The position numbers were made by a program, and so were the translations under genes. The notes beneath the pieces were generated by a model. It was not told the DNA's origin and searched no databases. It saw nothing but the letters and a program-made list of their open reading frames with translations. A stretch of 64,000 nt of DNA from Saprospiraceae bacterium (GTDB taxonomy: Bacteria; Bacteroidota; Bacteroidia; Chitinophagales; Saprospiraceae), in NCBI GenBank assembly GCA_016717265.1, contig JADKFX010000001.1, positions 2,306,501 to 2,370,500 on the forward strand, read 5' to 3'. Numbering within the stretch: position 1 is the first letter of the stretch; every line of letters starts with the position of its first letter. Of this stretch, positions 9,449 through 18,537 are shown piece by piece.

Positions 9449-9934
9449 TCATTTCATCAAATTTATCTTAATGTTTTCCATTTGTCGTTTATGTCTTAGA
9501 ATATGTACAATGGCATGTTCCGTTATTTGCTCTATATCGTATATTTGACCCCAGGATGTTTTGATTTTTAAAGCATTGTCAGATTGTTCTAATTCATGGT
9601 CATGGATTTCATTGAAAACGGTTTCGGTGAAATTAAAAACCTTGGTCAAATCTTCAATATATTCTGAAACGTTTTCGTGGAATGATTTCTCTGGCCGATC
9701 CAAATTTTTAAATTTTAAATTCTGAATACTAATTGCGTAGCCATAACCCGAGCTTATTACATGGGACAAAATAGATTGAATCGTTTTGCAATTTACATCC
9801 GTTGTTTTCACATCCAGTGGTACTGTTAAAGCGCTATTTGGAATATTGCTTACAACAGTTATTAATTCTTCAATTGCTTTTTCGTAAACGTCAAGCAAGG
9901 CTCCTTTGGCACCATTTCTGATCTGTTTAGACAT
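9449..9934 (-). CDS. DinB-like (four-helix metal-binding) protein
   Basis: The 161-residue protein fits the DinB/YfiT four-helix bundle. It has an N-terminal helix, ILSHVISSGYGYA with the first putative metal-ligand His, and EHAIVHILRHKRQME with two more His near the C-terminus. This three-His arrangement binds a divalent metal in the family. Some members are thiol transferases, but most have no known substrate. There is no signal peptide, so it is cytoplasmic. It stands alone between a small lipoprotein and a metalloprotease-like gene. The function is not predictable from sequence. Confidence 0.65.
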   Translation of the reverse strand: MSKQIRNGAKGALLDVYEKAIEELITVVSNIPNSALTVPLDVKTTDVNCKTIQSILSHVISSGYGYAISIQNLKFKNLDRPEKSFHENVSEYIEDLTKVFNFTETVFNEIHDHELEQSDNALKIKTSWGQIYDIEQITEHAIVHILRHKRQMENIKINLMK

Positions 9935-10058
9935 ATTTTATAAATATTTAAATTTTGCTGTGGCAAGAATGCTTCATGTATATCGATTTTGATTAATTTC
10001 TTTAAAGTGGCAATTATTATACTGTATTGATCTAGATAAATTGAATTGAGCTAATGGC

Positions 10059-10937
10059 TTACCATGCGGTAAGTACCTTTGTTACTTCAGGGTGGACTTC
10101 AGAATTCAGAAAGGCAGCAAATTCAGAATCATTCATTTTTGCTTTATGCAATAATAGCCCTGTCCATAATTTTGCCAAAACCTGTTCTCCACCTGCTTCA
10201 TATATATTTTTACTTGCAACATGCAATTTGCATTGATACCAACCATAATTCCGAGGATCCATATTGTCATATCGATTTTCGAAATCAGTCAAGCTTGTAA
10301 AATTGAAACCTTTTGTACCGTTGGCTACGACCATTTCTGGAAATATTTCTAATGCAGGTAAATTCGTGGGTTCGTTTGTAGCGATATAAGTATGGAGCAT
10401 TATATTGCAGAACAATTCTTGCATCCAAAGTCTTTGCATTGTTAAACCCGCTTGTTCATGGAATCCATGTCCTAATTCATGTAAGGCCAATAAATCAAAA
10501 AATGGCATCATGCTTAATGAACCAGAAGGATTGGAATATGTTTGTTTTATTTTTGAGGCTAATTCTGTTGGTAGCTGCTCAAGTGGCGGTATAAAACTTT
10601 TCCAAAAATCATTATCTTCTGATGCGATTATTAGTCTTTCTTTATCAGGATAATGGGGCATTCCATAGACCGGAAATGTGGCATATTTTTTCCAATGCTC
10701 AGGGTTTAAAATAAAAAGACTAACGGTGGGTGTAAATCCTACCAATCCATGTACATATTGAATTGTTTTTTCACATCTGCCAACAATAATTTTAGCCCTT
10801 GCTTCATTTCCCGGACTATAATACGCCTTCATTGAATACCCTTTTAATTCGTTTAGGTCTGTAAAAGATTGAGCATCCAAAGTAAGTATGCATGCCGGGA
10901 ATATAAATAGTATTATAAAAAAAATGGCACTTTTCAT
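10059..10937 (-). CDS. Secreted HELGH metalloprotease-like protein
   Basis: The 292-residue protein has an N-terminal signal sequence ending near DAQS and is therefore exported. It carries HELGHGFH at 153-160, an HExxH zinc site, with Glu174 in MQELF 17 residues past the second zinc His. That is the spacing of a gluzincin third ligand. The surrounding segments do not match a peptidase family I can name. It may be a peptidase of an uncharacterised family, or a zinc protein with another role. It is monocistronic, with no close partner. Confidence 0.65.
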   Translation of the reverse strand: MKSAIFFIILFIFPACILTLDAQSFTDLNELKGYSMKAYYSPGNEARAKIIVGRCEKTIQYVHGLVGFTPTVSLFILNPEHWKKYATFPVYGMPHYPDKERLIIASEDNDFWKSFIPPLEQLPTELASKIKQTYSNPSGSLSMMPFFDLLALHELGHGFHEQAGLTMQRLWMQELFCNIMLHTYIATNEPTNLPALEIFPEMVVANGTKGFNFTSLTDFENRYDNMDPRNYGWYQCKLHVASKNIYEAGGEQVLAKLWTGLLLHKAKMNDSEFAAFLNSEVHPEVTKVLTAW

Positions 10938-11223
10938 GTTCTTTATATTAGTTTTTTAGAATCTTTATTTTTAAAATAGGTGCTCACTAAAATGCTTGTC
11001 GTAAATCCTTTTAAAATCACATTTTATAGGATTCGCTTTTCAGATTTTCAATATTGCCTTCTAAAATGTAGTCGGTTCCTAAGACTATAGGAATTGCAAT
11101 CAAACAAAAATAATAGTTTAATTTTAATCTTTCAAATGAATTTACTTTTTATACTTAAACATTTATATTGGCTGTTAAGTTATCATAAGTAAATTAATAA
11201 ATGTTAGGTCGTTCTACAATTAT

Positions 11224-12189
11224 TTAAGCTATAACTTTTATGACTACGTTTCCAATTTTTTGACCAGTTTCAACATATTTATAGGCTTCAACGATTTGAT
11301 CTAATGAATAAACCCGATCGATTACTGGTTTGAATTGTCCGGTTTCTACAAGATTTTTTAAAAAATTTACGTCTGCTTTATTGATTGTTGGTATAGGGAA
11401 TAAGACTTTTTTTTTGCCAAAGAAAGCGGTTATTAGGGCTAGAAATATATTTTGTGACATATATCCAAGCTCTGTCGACATATAGATTCCATCGTACTTA
11501 AGTATTGCTTTACAGTTTCCAAAAGAGCTTTTACCTACTGCATCAAAAACTACATCAAATTTCTTAGTACGTTTTGTAAAATCTTCTTTAGTATAGTCAA
11601 TGACATCATCAGCACCTAATGATTTTACCAGTTCGATGGAATGCGTAGCACAAACTGCTGTTACTTCTGCGCCAAAATATTTTGCAAGTTGAACGGCAGA
11701 TGAACCAATACCACCGGTAGCACCATTTATTAAAACCTGTTGTCCATTTTTGATTTTTGCAGCTCGAATATCACAAAGTGCATAATGAGCACCTTCTATA
11801 ATCGGGGCCGATTCTAAATACGATAGTTTAGTTGGCATCGTTGTTATGGCATCATCTTCTTGCATAAGCATGTACTCAGCATGGGCTCCAAAGCTTTTAT
11901 CATTATATCCAAACACCCGATCTCCAATGTTGAACGACTTTACATCTTTGCCCATGGTTTCAATCTCTCCTGCAAATTCGCTTCCCAGGATCTTATTTTT
12001 CGGCCTAAATAGACCACTAAAAAATCGGACTATAAAATACTCGGCACTTCTAAATCCGCAATCGGTTCGATTTACAGTGGTCGCATGAATTTTAATTAGG
12101 ACTTCATTGTCTTTTGGAGTAGGTTTATGTGCATTCGTAATTTTGACAACTTCAGGTGGACCATATTTTGTATAGATACTTGCTTTCAT
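11224..12189 (-). CDS. NAD(P)-dependent alcohol dehydrogenase / quinone oxidoreductase-like MDR protein
   Basis: This 321-residue medium-chain reductase has the GroES-like domain first (YGPPEVVKI, GSEFAGEIETMG, GDRVFGY). A Rossmann domain follows, with the nucleotide-binding loop LINGATGGIGSSAVQLAKYFGA at roughly 150-170. Residues usual for catalytic zinc in true alcohol dehydrogenases are not in the standard pattern, which points to the zinc-independent quinone-oxidoreductase side. The conserved GADDVIDYTKEDF segment follows the Rossmann loop. Substrate is unknown. The gene is isolated, with about 300 bases of intergenic DNA on both sides. Confidence 0.85.
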   Translation of the reverse strand: MKASIYTKYGPPEVVKITNAHKPTPKDNEVLIKIHATTVNRTDCGFRSAEYFIVRFFSGLFRPKNKILGSEFAGEIETMGKDVKSFNIGDRVFGYNDKSFGAHAEYMLMQEDDAITTMPTKLSYLESAPIIEGAHYALCDIRAAKIKNGQQVLINGATGGIGSSAVQLAKYFGAEVTAVCATHSIELVKSLGADDVIDYTKEDFTKRTKKFDVVFDAVGKSSFGNCKAILKYDGIYMSTELGYMSQNIFLALITAFFGKKKVLFPIPTINKADVNFLKNLVETGQFKPVIDRVYSLDQIVEAYKYVETGQKIGNVVIKVIA

Positions 12190-12445
12190 TTGAAATTTTA
12201 TTAAATTGGATAGTTTAAATTATTTATGAGTGAAAATACGATTATAACCATGACCCAATAAATTTATTTTATTTATTATTTTTCTTGTGTTAAATATTTT
12301 TGAAATCCTTTTTGCCATATTCTGTTTTTATGGTTTTGCGTTTTCGATTGAAAGCAATACAAAAGTATGGCATTCATTGAATTAATGCATGTATTCATGC
12401 AATTCAGATAGGAGCTTTTATTAAAATTTGTGTGATATTGAAGTC

Positions 12446-12484
12446 AAAAAAAAACCCTCTTCAGTTCTTTGAAGAGGGCTTTTT
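12446..12484 (-). terminator. Strong rho-independent terminator (works best on minus strand)
   Basis: CCCTCTTCA (12455-12463) and TGAAGAGGG (12470-12478) form a perfect 9-bp stem around a 6-base loop. Nine A on the left become a T tract for the minus-strand gene ending at 12507. A shorter T run on the right could serve the opposite direction. Confidence 0.9.
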
Positions 12485-12506
12485 ATGGTTTGTGTTTGGA
12501 TCTTAA

Positions 12507-12887
12507 TCAATGACATCTGGCAATGCATGTCCTGTAATTATTGCAAGCTGTTGTCTCGCACCAAATGCGATTTGCTGGTGGTACATGTCGACAAATATTT
12601 AAATGTCTCTTCAATTTATTTAGACAAGCAGCCTTACAAGAAGCTGGATTTGGAATTTGAAAAGCAGCAAACGTAATGAGCGCTATATTAAAAGAATCGT
12701 TTTCTAAGGCCGCAGTATCCAATGCATTATAATATGCAAGTTCACTTAAGCCTGTTATTTGTGAATCTTTAATAGCTAATGATTTCTCAATGGCAATTAA
12801 GCGGTTTTCAATTTCTGGCTGTTTTCCATCATTGCAGGAATTCAGGAAAAATAGGGCAAAGGCGAAAGGAAGAATTAATTTTTTCAT
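12507..12887 (-). CDS. Small lipoprotein with cysteine-rich C-terminus
   Basis: I do not recognise a family. The 126-residue product has a leader ending in LNSC (Cys18), a short charged coiled-coil-like stretch (IENRLIAIEKSLAIKDSQ), and a C-terminal third with seven Cys in the order C-x3-C, C, C, C, C-x3-C. This would suit a small disulphide-locked helical domain outside the inner membrane. The gene is monocistronic and ends at a strong terminator 30 bases downstream. Confidence 0.7.
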   Translation of the reverse strand: MKKLILPFAFALFFLNSCNDGKQPEIENRLIAIEKSLAIKDSQITGLSELAYYNALDTAALENDSFNIALITFAAFQIPNPASCKAACLNKLKRHLNICRHVPPANRIWCETTACNNYRTCIARCH

Positions 12888-13293
12888 AATTATTTGTTTA
12901 AGGTTGATTAATGATTACAATTATTTATTTCAATGTTATTTTTAAGGATTCGTTTTTATTTATCGAGAATATAAATAAGACTTAGTTTTAAATGTATTTG
13001 TGATAGCCATTTGTTTTTATAATTATTCAAATTCTAGCTGAATGCAAAATTGGAGCCTTTCTTGAGATTTGACAATACCTCTAAAGTGCCATTTTTTGTA
13101 TGGTACTTTAGGAGTGTATAGGAAACTATTTTAATAGGTGGAATGCACTTTTTGGTACCGAAAATATTAGAAACTATTGGGAAGTATATTTTGAATAAAA
13201 AAGTTTTTTGGTAAACTTTTTAGAATTCGTATTTCAATGCGATGTTCAATTTAAACGATTTAGTTATAATCTAGACTAAGGTTTTATTGTACT
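12888..13293. other. Intergenic region with one long hairpin
   Basis: No reading frame is convincing. A hairpin at 13079-13114 pairs CTCTAAAGTGCCA with TGGTACTTTAGGAG, with one bulge and one G-U pair, around a 9-base T-rich loop. It lacks a T tract on either strand, so I do not call it a terminator. Confidence 0.4.
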
Positions 13294-14568
13294 TTATTTT
13301 TTAGTGACAAGGATTTTATCAATCCGTTGTCCATCTTTGTCTATGATTTCGAGTTCGTATTTATCAAAATCAAATTTTTCCCCAATTTCAGGCAAAGTGT
13401 TATTTTTGTAAATTACCAATCCTGCAACTGTAGTGAATTTATTCTGATAGTTTTCATCTAGTTCGATATCAAAATATTTCACAAAATCAAAAATGGAATA
13501 TTGTCCATCTACGAACCAGCTATTTTCATTTCTTTGGGTAATTTGGTATTCGTCTTGATCATTTTCTGTGACTTCTCCAATTAATGCATCTACCACATCA
13601 TCCATCGTTACAATTCCTATGGTTGTGCCATATTCATCTACTACAATACCATAATGCATTTTTTCTTTTTTAAATAGTTCTAAGACTTTGTAAGCATAAG
13701 TATTTTCGTTCAGATACAGCGGATTTTTAACATAATCCAGAATATTAAATTCTTTGTCTGCAGTAGGTGTAAATAAATCTTTTAGTAGCACGATTCCTAG
13801 AATATCATCTAAATTATTACTTTGTGTGACGGGATACGCGGAATGTTTTTCTTGATTGATTTTGAATTTAATTTCTTCCCAAGTATCGCTCGTAGTGAAG
13901 TAAACAATTTCGCCACGGTGCGTAAAAAGTGTATTTACCTTTCGGTCTCCCATTTCAAAAACGCGTTCCATGATATTATGCTCAATATCTTGAATTTCTC
14001 CTCCTTCAGCACTTTCCTTAATAATGGATTTTATTTCTTCTTCAGAAACTTTACTTTCACTTGTTTTTTTAATTCCAATTAGTTTTAAAAGAATTTCGTT
14101 AGTGGATGTTAATAGCCAAACAAATGGGGAAGTGACCACAGAAATTATTTGCATTGGTCTTGCTAATCTTATGGCAATGGGTTCAGGGAATGTCATTCCT
14201 AATCTTTTAGGTAGTAGTTCGCCCAAAATAATGGACAAATAAGTTACAAAAATTACAACCGCACCTGTAGCGATATAATTAGCATATGGGATCAGTGGTT
14301 CAAATGTGATCAAATAGGCTGTAACATTTTTTGTCAGATTTTCATCGCTGTAAACTCCTAATAAGATTCCAATCAAAGTAATCCCTATTTGGACGGTTGA
14401 TAAAAACTTAGAAGGATTTTCCGAAAGTTCTAATGCTGTTTTTGCTCCTTTACTACCTTTCCTTTTAGCATTTTCTAACTTAAATTTCCGGGAAGATACT
14501 AAGGACATTTCTGACATTGAGAAAATGCCATTTATTAATATAAGTGTTAAAATTATTAAGATTACCAT
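13294..14568 (-). CDS. CNNM/CBS/CorC-HlyC domain transporter
   Basis: The 424-residue membrane protein has the hemolysin/CorC (TlyC) layout. A CNNM transmembrane domain (about 1-195) carries the conserved FSMSEMSLVSSRKFKLE segment and GELLPKRLG. Two CBS domains (about 205-330) follow, with MDDVVDALIGEV closing the second. The C-terminal CorC/HlyC domain (about 345-424) ends in EIIDKDGQRIDKILV. Characterised members move or regulate Mg2+ and other divalent cations. The hemolysin label is historical. The gene is monocistronic, and a TATATTTG -7-like box lies at 14663-14656 upstream. Confidence 0.9.
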   Translation of the reverse strand: MVILIILTLILINGIFSMSEMSLVSSRKFKLENAKRKGSKGAKTALELSENPSKFLSTVQIGITLIGILLGVYSDENLTKNVTAYLITFEPLIPYANYIATGAVVIFVTYLSIILGELLPKRLGMTFPEPIAIRLARPMQIISVVTSPFVWLLTSTNEILLKLIGIKKTSESKVSEEEIKSIIKESAEGGEIQDIEHNIMERVFEMGDRKVNTLFTHRGEIVYFTTSDTWEEIKFKINQEKHSAYPVTQSNNLDDILGIVLLKDLFTPTADKEFNILDYVKNPLYLNENTYAYKVLELFKKEKMHYGIVVDEYGTTIGIVTMDDVVDALIGEVTENDQDEYQITQRNENSWFVDGQYSIFDFVKYFDIELDENYQNKFTTVAGLVIYKNNTLPEIGEKFDFDKYELEIIDKDGQRIDKILVTKK

Positions 14569-14776
14569 TCGTTTTGCTAAATAGTCTATAGGTTTTGTAT
14601 GATTTTACCTCGAAACCATTCTAAATTAATATGCATATTTTTTATTTGCAAGACGCAAATATACTGCTCTAAAGTGATTTGAATTCGGTATCATAATCTG
14701 GAAAACGCAATTTCGTAAGGTTTTTTGATATATTAGGCCTATTTTGTAGCTAAGATGTAATTTATATTTTTTATTC

Positions 14777-15136
14777 TCAGAATCCTGGTTTTCTAGCCAT
14801 ATCATTTAATTTTAGTCCATTTAATGTCATAAGTCCTTGTTAAATCATTCGTTCAGCTCGTTCCTTGTTGGGTTTACTCCATTTGCTTTTTTAAGATTTC
14901 TTGGAGTAAAGTTCAAATAGTAAATTCCACATCCTTTTTTTTACCTAAACTATCTATCCAACCAAAACATATTGCTTCTTCAGTAGTTTCCATTAAATTG
15001 TTGCTTTGTACTTTACTTTTTTGTGATACAAAATTAGCCAAACAGATTTTTCGGTTTGACAATTATATCGTAACCATTCACGTCATTCCAACCTTGTTTT
15101 AGCATAGATTGCACGTTTCCCATCTTTAGTTTCCAT
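14777..15136 (-). pseudogene. Relic of a YdeI/OmpD-associated family gene
   Basis: No ORF survives, but piecing three frames together gives a colinear YdeI-type protein. It reads METKDGKRAIYAKTRLE, stop, REWLR, then EKSVWLILYHKK, a frameshift, and TTEEAICFGWIDSLGKK. A further shift gives YLNFTPRN, and another gives KERAERMI, stop, QGLMTLNGLKL. At least two in-frame stops and three frameshifts are needed, and the C-terminal third of the family is missing. The motifs FGWIDS, APR-like TPRN and ERAERMI.QGLMT are what I recall as typical of this family. It lies near the SRPBCC/ArsR block, where such genes are often found. Confidence 0.7.
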
Positions 15137-15249
15137 GAGCTATTTAATATGCATATTTTTTGCCTAATTTGGATACTTAATAATAGATTTAATTATACGA
15201 AATTATTTGAATTATTTAAATTTTCAAAGAATTTCTGATTTCAATATGT

Positions 15250-15732
15250 TTAGGCAACCTTAGAATATGATAAATGCAGTGCACGTGCAGAAGCGATTAC
15301 ACAAAGAAAACCTTGGATTATTCTAAAATTTTCTCCAAGCACCCAATTTTTTGCTAATGCCATAGTTTTAACGGGCTCTAAATTTATTCCATTCCCCCAA
15401 AATAAATAATTATTGATAGGTAAAAAGTAGAACATAGTAAATAAAAATGCTGCTATCGTTAGAACAAAGTGAACACTCAACATATAAATAATTTTTTTAT
15501 CGTTTCTTAAGTAAGCTATGAAGCTAATAAGCGAAATGATAACAGTGGCTGGGACAATTATTCGGAAGAAAACTCCAGGATCTGCATTTTTAAAAAAAGA
15601 TCTATAATTTAGGAGCAATTCAATATTGCCATATTTCCAGTTTGACATTATTACAAAATAGTCAAATATATGTCCGGTTAAATAGCTAACTGAAAATATA
15701 AAATTAAGCCAAAGTAAAATTTGTTTTGTCAT
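15250..15732 (-). CDS. Four-helix integral membrane protein
   Basis: A 160-residue protein with four predicted membrane segments, roughly residues 7-27, 58-77, 83-106 and 132-152. The W..N..R-like end (AKNWVLGENFRIIQG) is reminiscent of DUF1772 membrane proteins, but the match is too weak to name it. It starts 9 bases after the stop of the S41 peptidase gene, so the two are probably cotranscribed. Function is unknown. Confidence 0.65.
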   Translation of the reverse strand: MTKQILLWLNFIFSVSYLTGHIFDYFVIMSNWKYGNIELLLNYRSFFKNADPGVFFRIIVPATVIISLISFIAYLRNDKKIIYMLSVHFVLTIAAFLFTMFYFLPINNYLFWGNGINLEPVKTMALAKNWVLGENFRIIQGFLCVIASARALHLSYSKVA

Positions 15733-15741
15733 AATACAATT

Positions 15742-17130
15742 TTAGCGAGATTTATTTTCATTAATGAATTCTATAGTTTTCTTTAAAACAAGATCTTCGT
15801 TATTTAGTATGTTGTGTAAACTTGGTTTAATCTCTATGTCTGGCTTAACCCCGGCACCAGTGTTTTGAATTTTATTCGTTACTTGCATTTGGTGTGTTGC
15901 TTTGAAAACATTTAGTTTTGTATTGGGCAAGCTGAAAAAACCTTCACCACCTGATAAAATTACATCATTTCCGCCTGTTTCCGAACCTATTAATTTGCCC
16001 CTGTTGTAGATTTTTATTAAGGATGCAAAGATTCCAGAGTTTGAAAAACTTCCACCATTTATAAGGACAACTATATTTCCTTGGTAAATGTATCCGGAAG
16101 GCTTCTGGGTTTTAGTCAAGCTTTTAGCAGCATTTATTAATTTATGATGCTTATTAAAAGTCTTGACTGAATAGAAATAATTAAAGGAATGATTCAGTAA
16201 ATGTTTTAGTAAATAAATTCCGTTCTGTCCATCGCCCCCTTGATTGCCTCTTAAGTCAATGATGAGATTTTTCGTTTTGCTTAATTCTAATTGTTTAATA
16301 AAAACATCAATTTCTTTTCTAAATTTTTGTTTATATTCTGATTTAAGTAAATTGTTGCTCCAGGTTCGTAAGGAAAGTAGCATATAATTTTGGTTTTCAT
16401 CATACTGCCATGAAATGCCTTTCTCAAAATCTATTCTATCATATCTCAAAGGTAGGCTTTCGCCTCTTCTTTTTTTAATGGAATTAAGAGGTAATGCAGC
16501 TATATTTTTATTTGCAACAACATTCAATGAATTCTTTATTTCCAACAAGTAATAGCTTTTAAATCCAAATAGAAATCCATAGTAAGACCTAAAATAGTTT
16601 TGTGAAATCCATTCAGGATAATGTAAGTTGTTACCGTCGCGAACTTGATGAGAGACTAAATAATTAAATAAATCTATAGATTTTACTCCATTTATGGATA
16701 TGATTTCATCTCCAGGTTGAATACTAGCGTCGTTACTAAAATTTTGAGTTACATAAAACTTTTGGTCATAGACTGTAAAATTGATTGGAAAGTATAATGA
16801 ATTCTCTTTATGAAATGTTTGTAGTGGCAGACTTGGAAGAATGTAATTATGACCATCTTGTATAGTTGGTTGAATGGTACAAATATATTGATAAAATTCT
16901 GTGGCGGTCATTGGCTTGTCAATTGCAACATACATTTTATTAAATATTGAATCGACTATAAATTTTGGATTATACAAGAATAGGTTTGGATTCTGGTTTT
17001 CCAACTGGGTTTTCATAAATAAGAAATCAGTTTTTAATTGGTCTATTGAATATAAGAGTTCAGAGTCTGTGGTTTGGCTAAAAATTTTGCCCGAAACGAA
17101 GAAGAATGCTATTATATATTTTAGATACAT
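15742..17130 (-). CDS. Exported S41 family peptidase with PDZ-like domain
   Basis: The 462-residue protein has a signal peptide ending near FSQ19. It then has an N-terminal helical region, a PDZ-like segment (IQPGDEIISINGVK at about 137-150), and the S41 tail-specific protease core. Core motifs are LIIDLRGNQGGDG (289-301), VVLINGGSFSNSGIFASLI (354-372) with the likely nucleophile Ser363, and GSETGGNDVILSGGEG nearby. It is probably periplasmic and cuts C-terminal parts of envelope proteins. The four-helix membrane protein gene follows 9 bases downstream. A TATATTTG -7-like box lies at 17220-17213. Confidence 0.85.
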   Translation of the reverse strand: MYLKYIIAFFFVSGKIFSQTTDSELLYSIDQLKTDFLFMKTQLENQNPNLFLYNPKFIVDSIFNKMYVAIDKPMTATEFYQYICTIQPTIQDGHNYILPSLPLQTFHKENSLYFPINFTVYDQKFYVTQNFSNDASIQPGDEIISINGVKSIDLFNYLVSHQVRDGNNLHYPEWISQNYFRSYYGFLFGFKSYYLLEIKNSLNVVANKNIAALPLNSIKKRRGESLPLRYDRIDFEKGISWQYDENQNYMLLSLRTWSNNLLKSEYKQKFRKEIDVFIKQLELSKTKNLIIDLRGNQGGDGQNGIYLLKHLLNHSFNYFYSVKTFNKHHKLINAAKSLTKTQKPSGYIYQGNIVVLINGGSFSNSGIFASLIKIYNRGKLIGSETGGNDVILSGGEGFFSLPNTKLNVFKATHQMQVTNKIQNTGAGVKPDIEIKPSLHNILNNEDLVLKKTIEFINENKSR

Positions 17131-17398
17131 TAAATTTGATTTAACTTGTAGTTTGTTAACTTTGGGAACATGTTGAAATATTTTTTATATCTTGAATTGA
17201 TTGATTATTATTCAAATATAGCTAAAAAATTAACTTTATTTAGGTAATAATTAATTTACTTGAAATTGTATTTTGTTGATTTAGTTGAAATCTCATCCAG
17301 TTAGAAGTACTAATTTAGAATTATAAATATGTCTTTTGCATTTTTTTATTTTGAGTTTTAAATATATTTGAATATTATTTTTTAAATAAAAATTTTGT

Positions 17399-17650
17399 AT
17401 GCTTTTATCTAGTTCTTCAATGGCATAACGAAGCATTATCCGCTGCATGGTAGCGGCATGTTTGTTTAAAAATCTATCAATTTTTGGGGCTCTTTATTTC
17501 CTTCTTTCCGGACCCAACTACCAACCGTTTTTTTGCTAAATCTTGTTTGTCATTAACAAATATTTCTGCAATTTTAAAAGTTACTTCCAAGTCGTCGGCA
17601 CGAAATTGCGAGATACCTTTAATCGTAAAGTGCAACTGAAATCCGTTCAT
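17399..17650 (-). pseudogene. C-terminal relic of an AlkD-like DNA alkylation repair gene
   Basis: A minus-strand frame from ATG 17650 gives ISQFRADDLEVTFKIAEIF and NDKQDLAKK. After frameshifts it gives KTVGSWVRKEGNKEPQKLI and then RFLNKHAATMQRIMLRYAIEELDKS. This is the C-terminal HEAT-like part of the DNA alkylation repair (AlkD) family, where FKIAEILL, DL..KAVGWMLREVGK, FL..H...MPRTMLRYAIE are typical. Two frameshifts break it, and the N-terminal two thirds are absent. The relic sits just downstream of the DoxX gene, in the same decayed locus as the YdeI-like relic. Confidence 0.7.
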
Positions 17651-17757
17651 GTAGCCTTTTAAAGGATTCAGGATCTTTGCCTGGAATTGAAACTGAATTC
17701 ATATAAAACACATTAGTATTATTTTACAGCTTTATGGATTCCATTTTTGTGAATTTA

Positions 17758-18126
17758 TTATACTGTTGGATTTAATTTATGATAGCTTACATATGAGAGC
17801 GTCAATATGGCTATAACTATTATTGGAATTAAAGTTGTTGTTCCAATCCCATATACAACAATAATACTTACCAATGCTGCAATAAAGTCAAATGTAAAGC
17901 CTGCATATGCCCACTCTTTAATTCTGGAAGGAATCTTAGGAATCATCAAAACGAAGCCACCAAAAAATTTAAAAACAGCCAACATAATTCCAAAGTAAGT
18001 AGGGTAGCCTAATTGATTCATGGCATCTTTTGTGTCTTCAGCATGGATAGTCAAAATAGGCATAATACCTTGCGTTAAAAAGAGAAAGCTTGTTGTTACC
18101 CAAAACAAGATTTTAGTTATTTTCAT
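17758..18126 (-). CDS. DoxX-like membrane protein
   Basis: The 122-residue protein has four membrane segments and the DoxX_2-type pattern: an N-terminal WVTTSFLFLTQG helix, YPTYFGIMLAVFKFFGGFVLMIPK, and IKEWAYAGFTFDFIAALVSI. DoxX-like proteins are small inner-membrane proteins, some linked to redox control. This one has no catalytic residues that I can point to. Its start overlaps the end of the upstream SRPBCC gene by 14 bases, so it is the last gene of the ArsR-SRPBCC-SRPBCC-DoxX operon. Confidence 0.8.
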   Translation of the reverse strand: MKITKILFWVTTSFLFLTQGIMPILTIHAEDTKDAMNQLGYPTYFGIMLAVFKFFGGFVLMIPKIPSRIKEWAYAGFTFDFIAALVSIIVVYGIGTTTLIPIIVIAILTLSYVSYHKLNPTV

Positions 18127-18532
18127 TATCTATATATTTTTTAAAATTATTCATGATGGATTGCCAACCAAATTGTTGTAATTCAATGGTGTTTTGTGTT
18201 TCTGCATCAAACGTTTGACTAATAAAAACTTCATTGTCATGTGTACTAAAAGTTATTATTGAAGTTCTTCCATCCGCCATAGTATATTCTATTAGTTCAT
18301 TTATTTTAATGCAGTCATAAATGCCATTAAAATCAAAGCCGAAACTTCCATCTTTAGCTTCCATTCTAAAACTAAATGTTCCTCCTGCTTCCAAATTATT
18401 TTCCACTTTAGTTGTATGCCAATCATCCGATGCATGGTTCCATTGCAGGATATCATTTGGTGTGGTCCACGCTTTCCATACATTTTCAATCGAAGCAATT
18501 ACGGTAGTGTTTACTGTAATTTTTGTTGTCAT
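18113..18532 (-). CDS. SRPBCC (AHSA1-like) domain protein
   Basis: The 139-residue protein spans one START/Bet v1-like SRPBCC domain of the AHSA1 type. It shows an N-terminal strand with VIASIENVWKAWTTPNDILQW, then LEAGGTFSFRM, FNGIYDCIKINELIEYTM, SQTFDAET and the long C-terminal helix ending FGWQSIMNNFKKYI. Such domains bind hydrophobic ligands in a central cavity, but the ligand is unknown here. It sits 5 bases after the preceding SRPBCC gene and overlaps the DoxX gene, so the run is one operon under the ArsR regulator. Confidence 0.88.
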   Translation of the reverse strand: MTTKITVNTTVIASIENVWKAWTTPNDILQWNHASDDWHTTKVENNLEAGGTFSFRMEAKDGSFGFDFNGIYDCIKINELIEYTMADGRTSIITFSTHDNEVFISQTFDAETQNTIELQQFGWQSIMNNFKKYIDNENN

Positions 18533-18537
18533 AATAA

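Noticed and set aside
11017..11150. Minus-strand frame ending IPIVLGTDYILEGNIENLK
   Set aside because: It looks protein-like but has no start codon and no family that I can name, so it stays unassigned.
12485..12676. Plus-strand ORF of 63 codons
   Set aside because: It is the antisense shadow of the Cys-rich lipoprotein gene.
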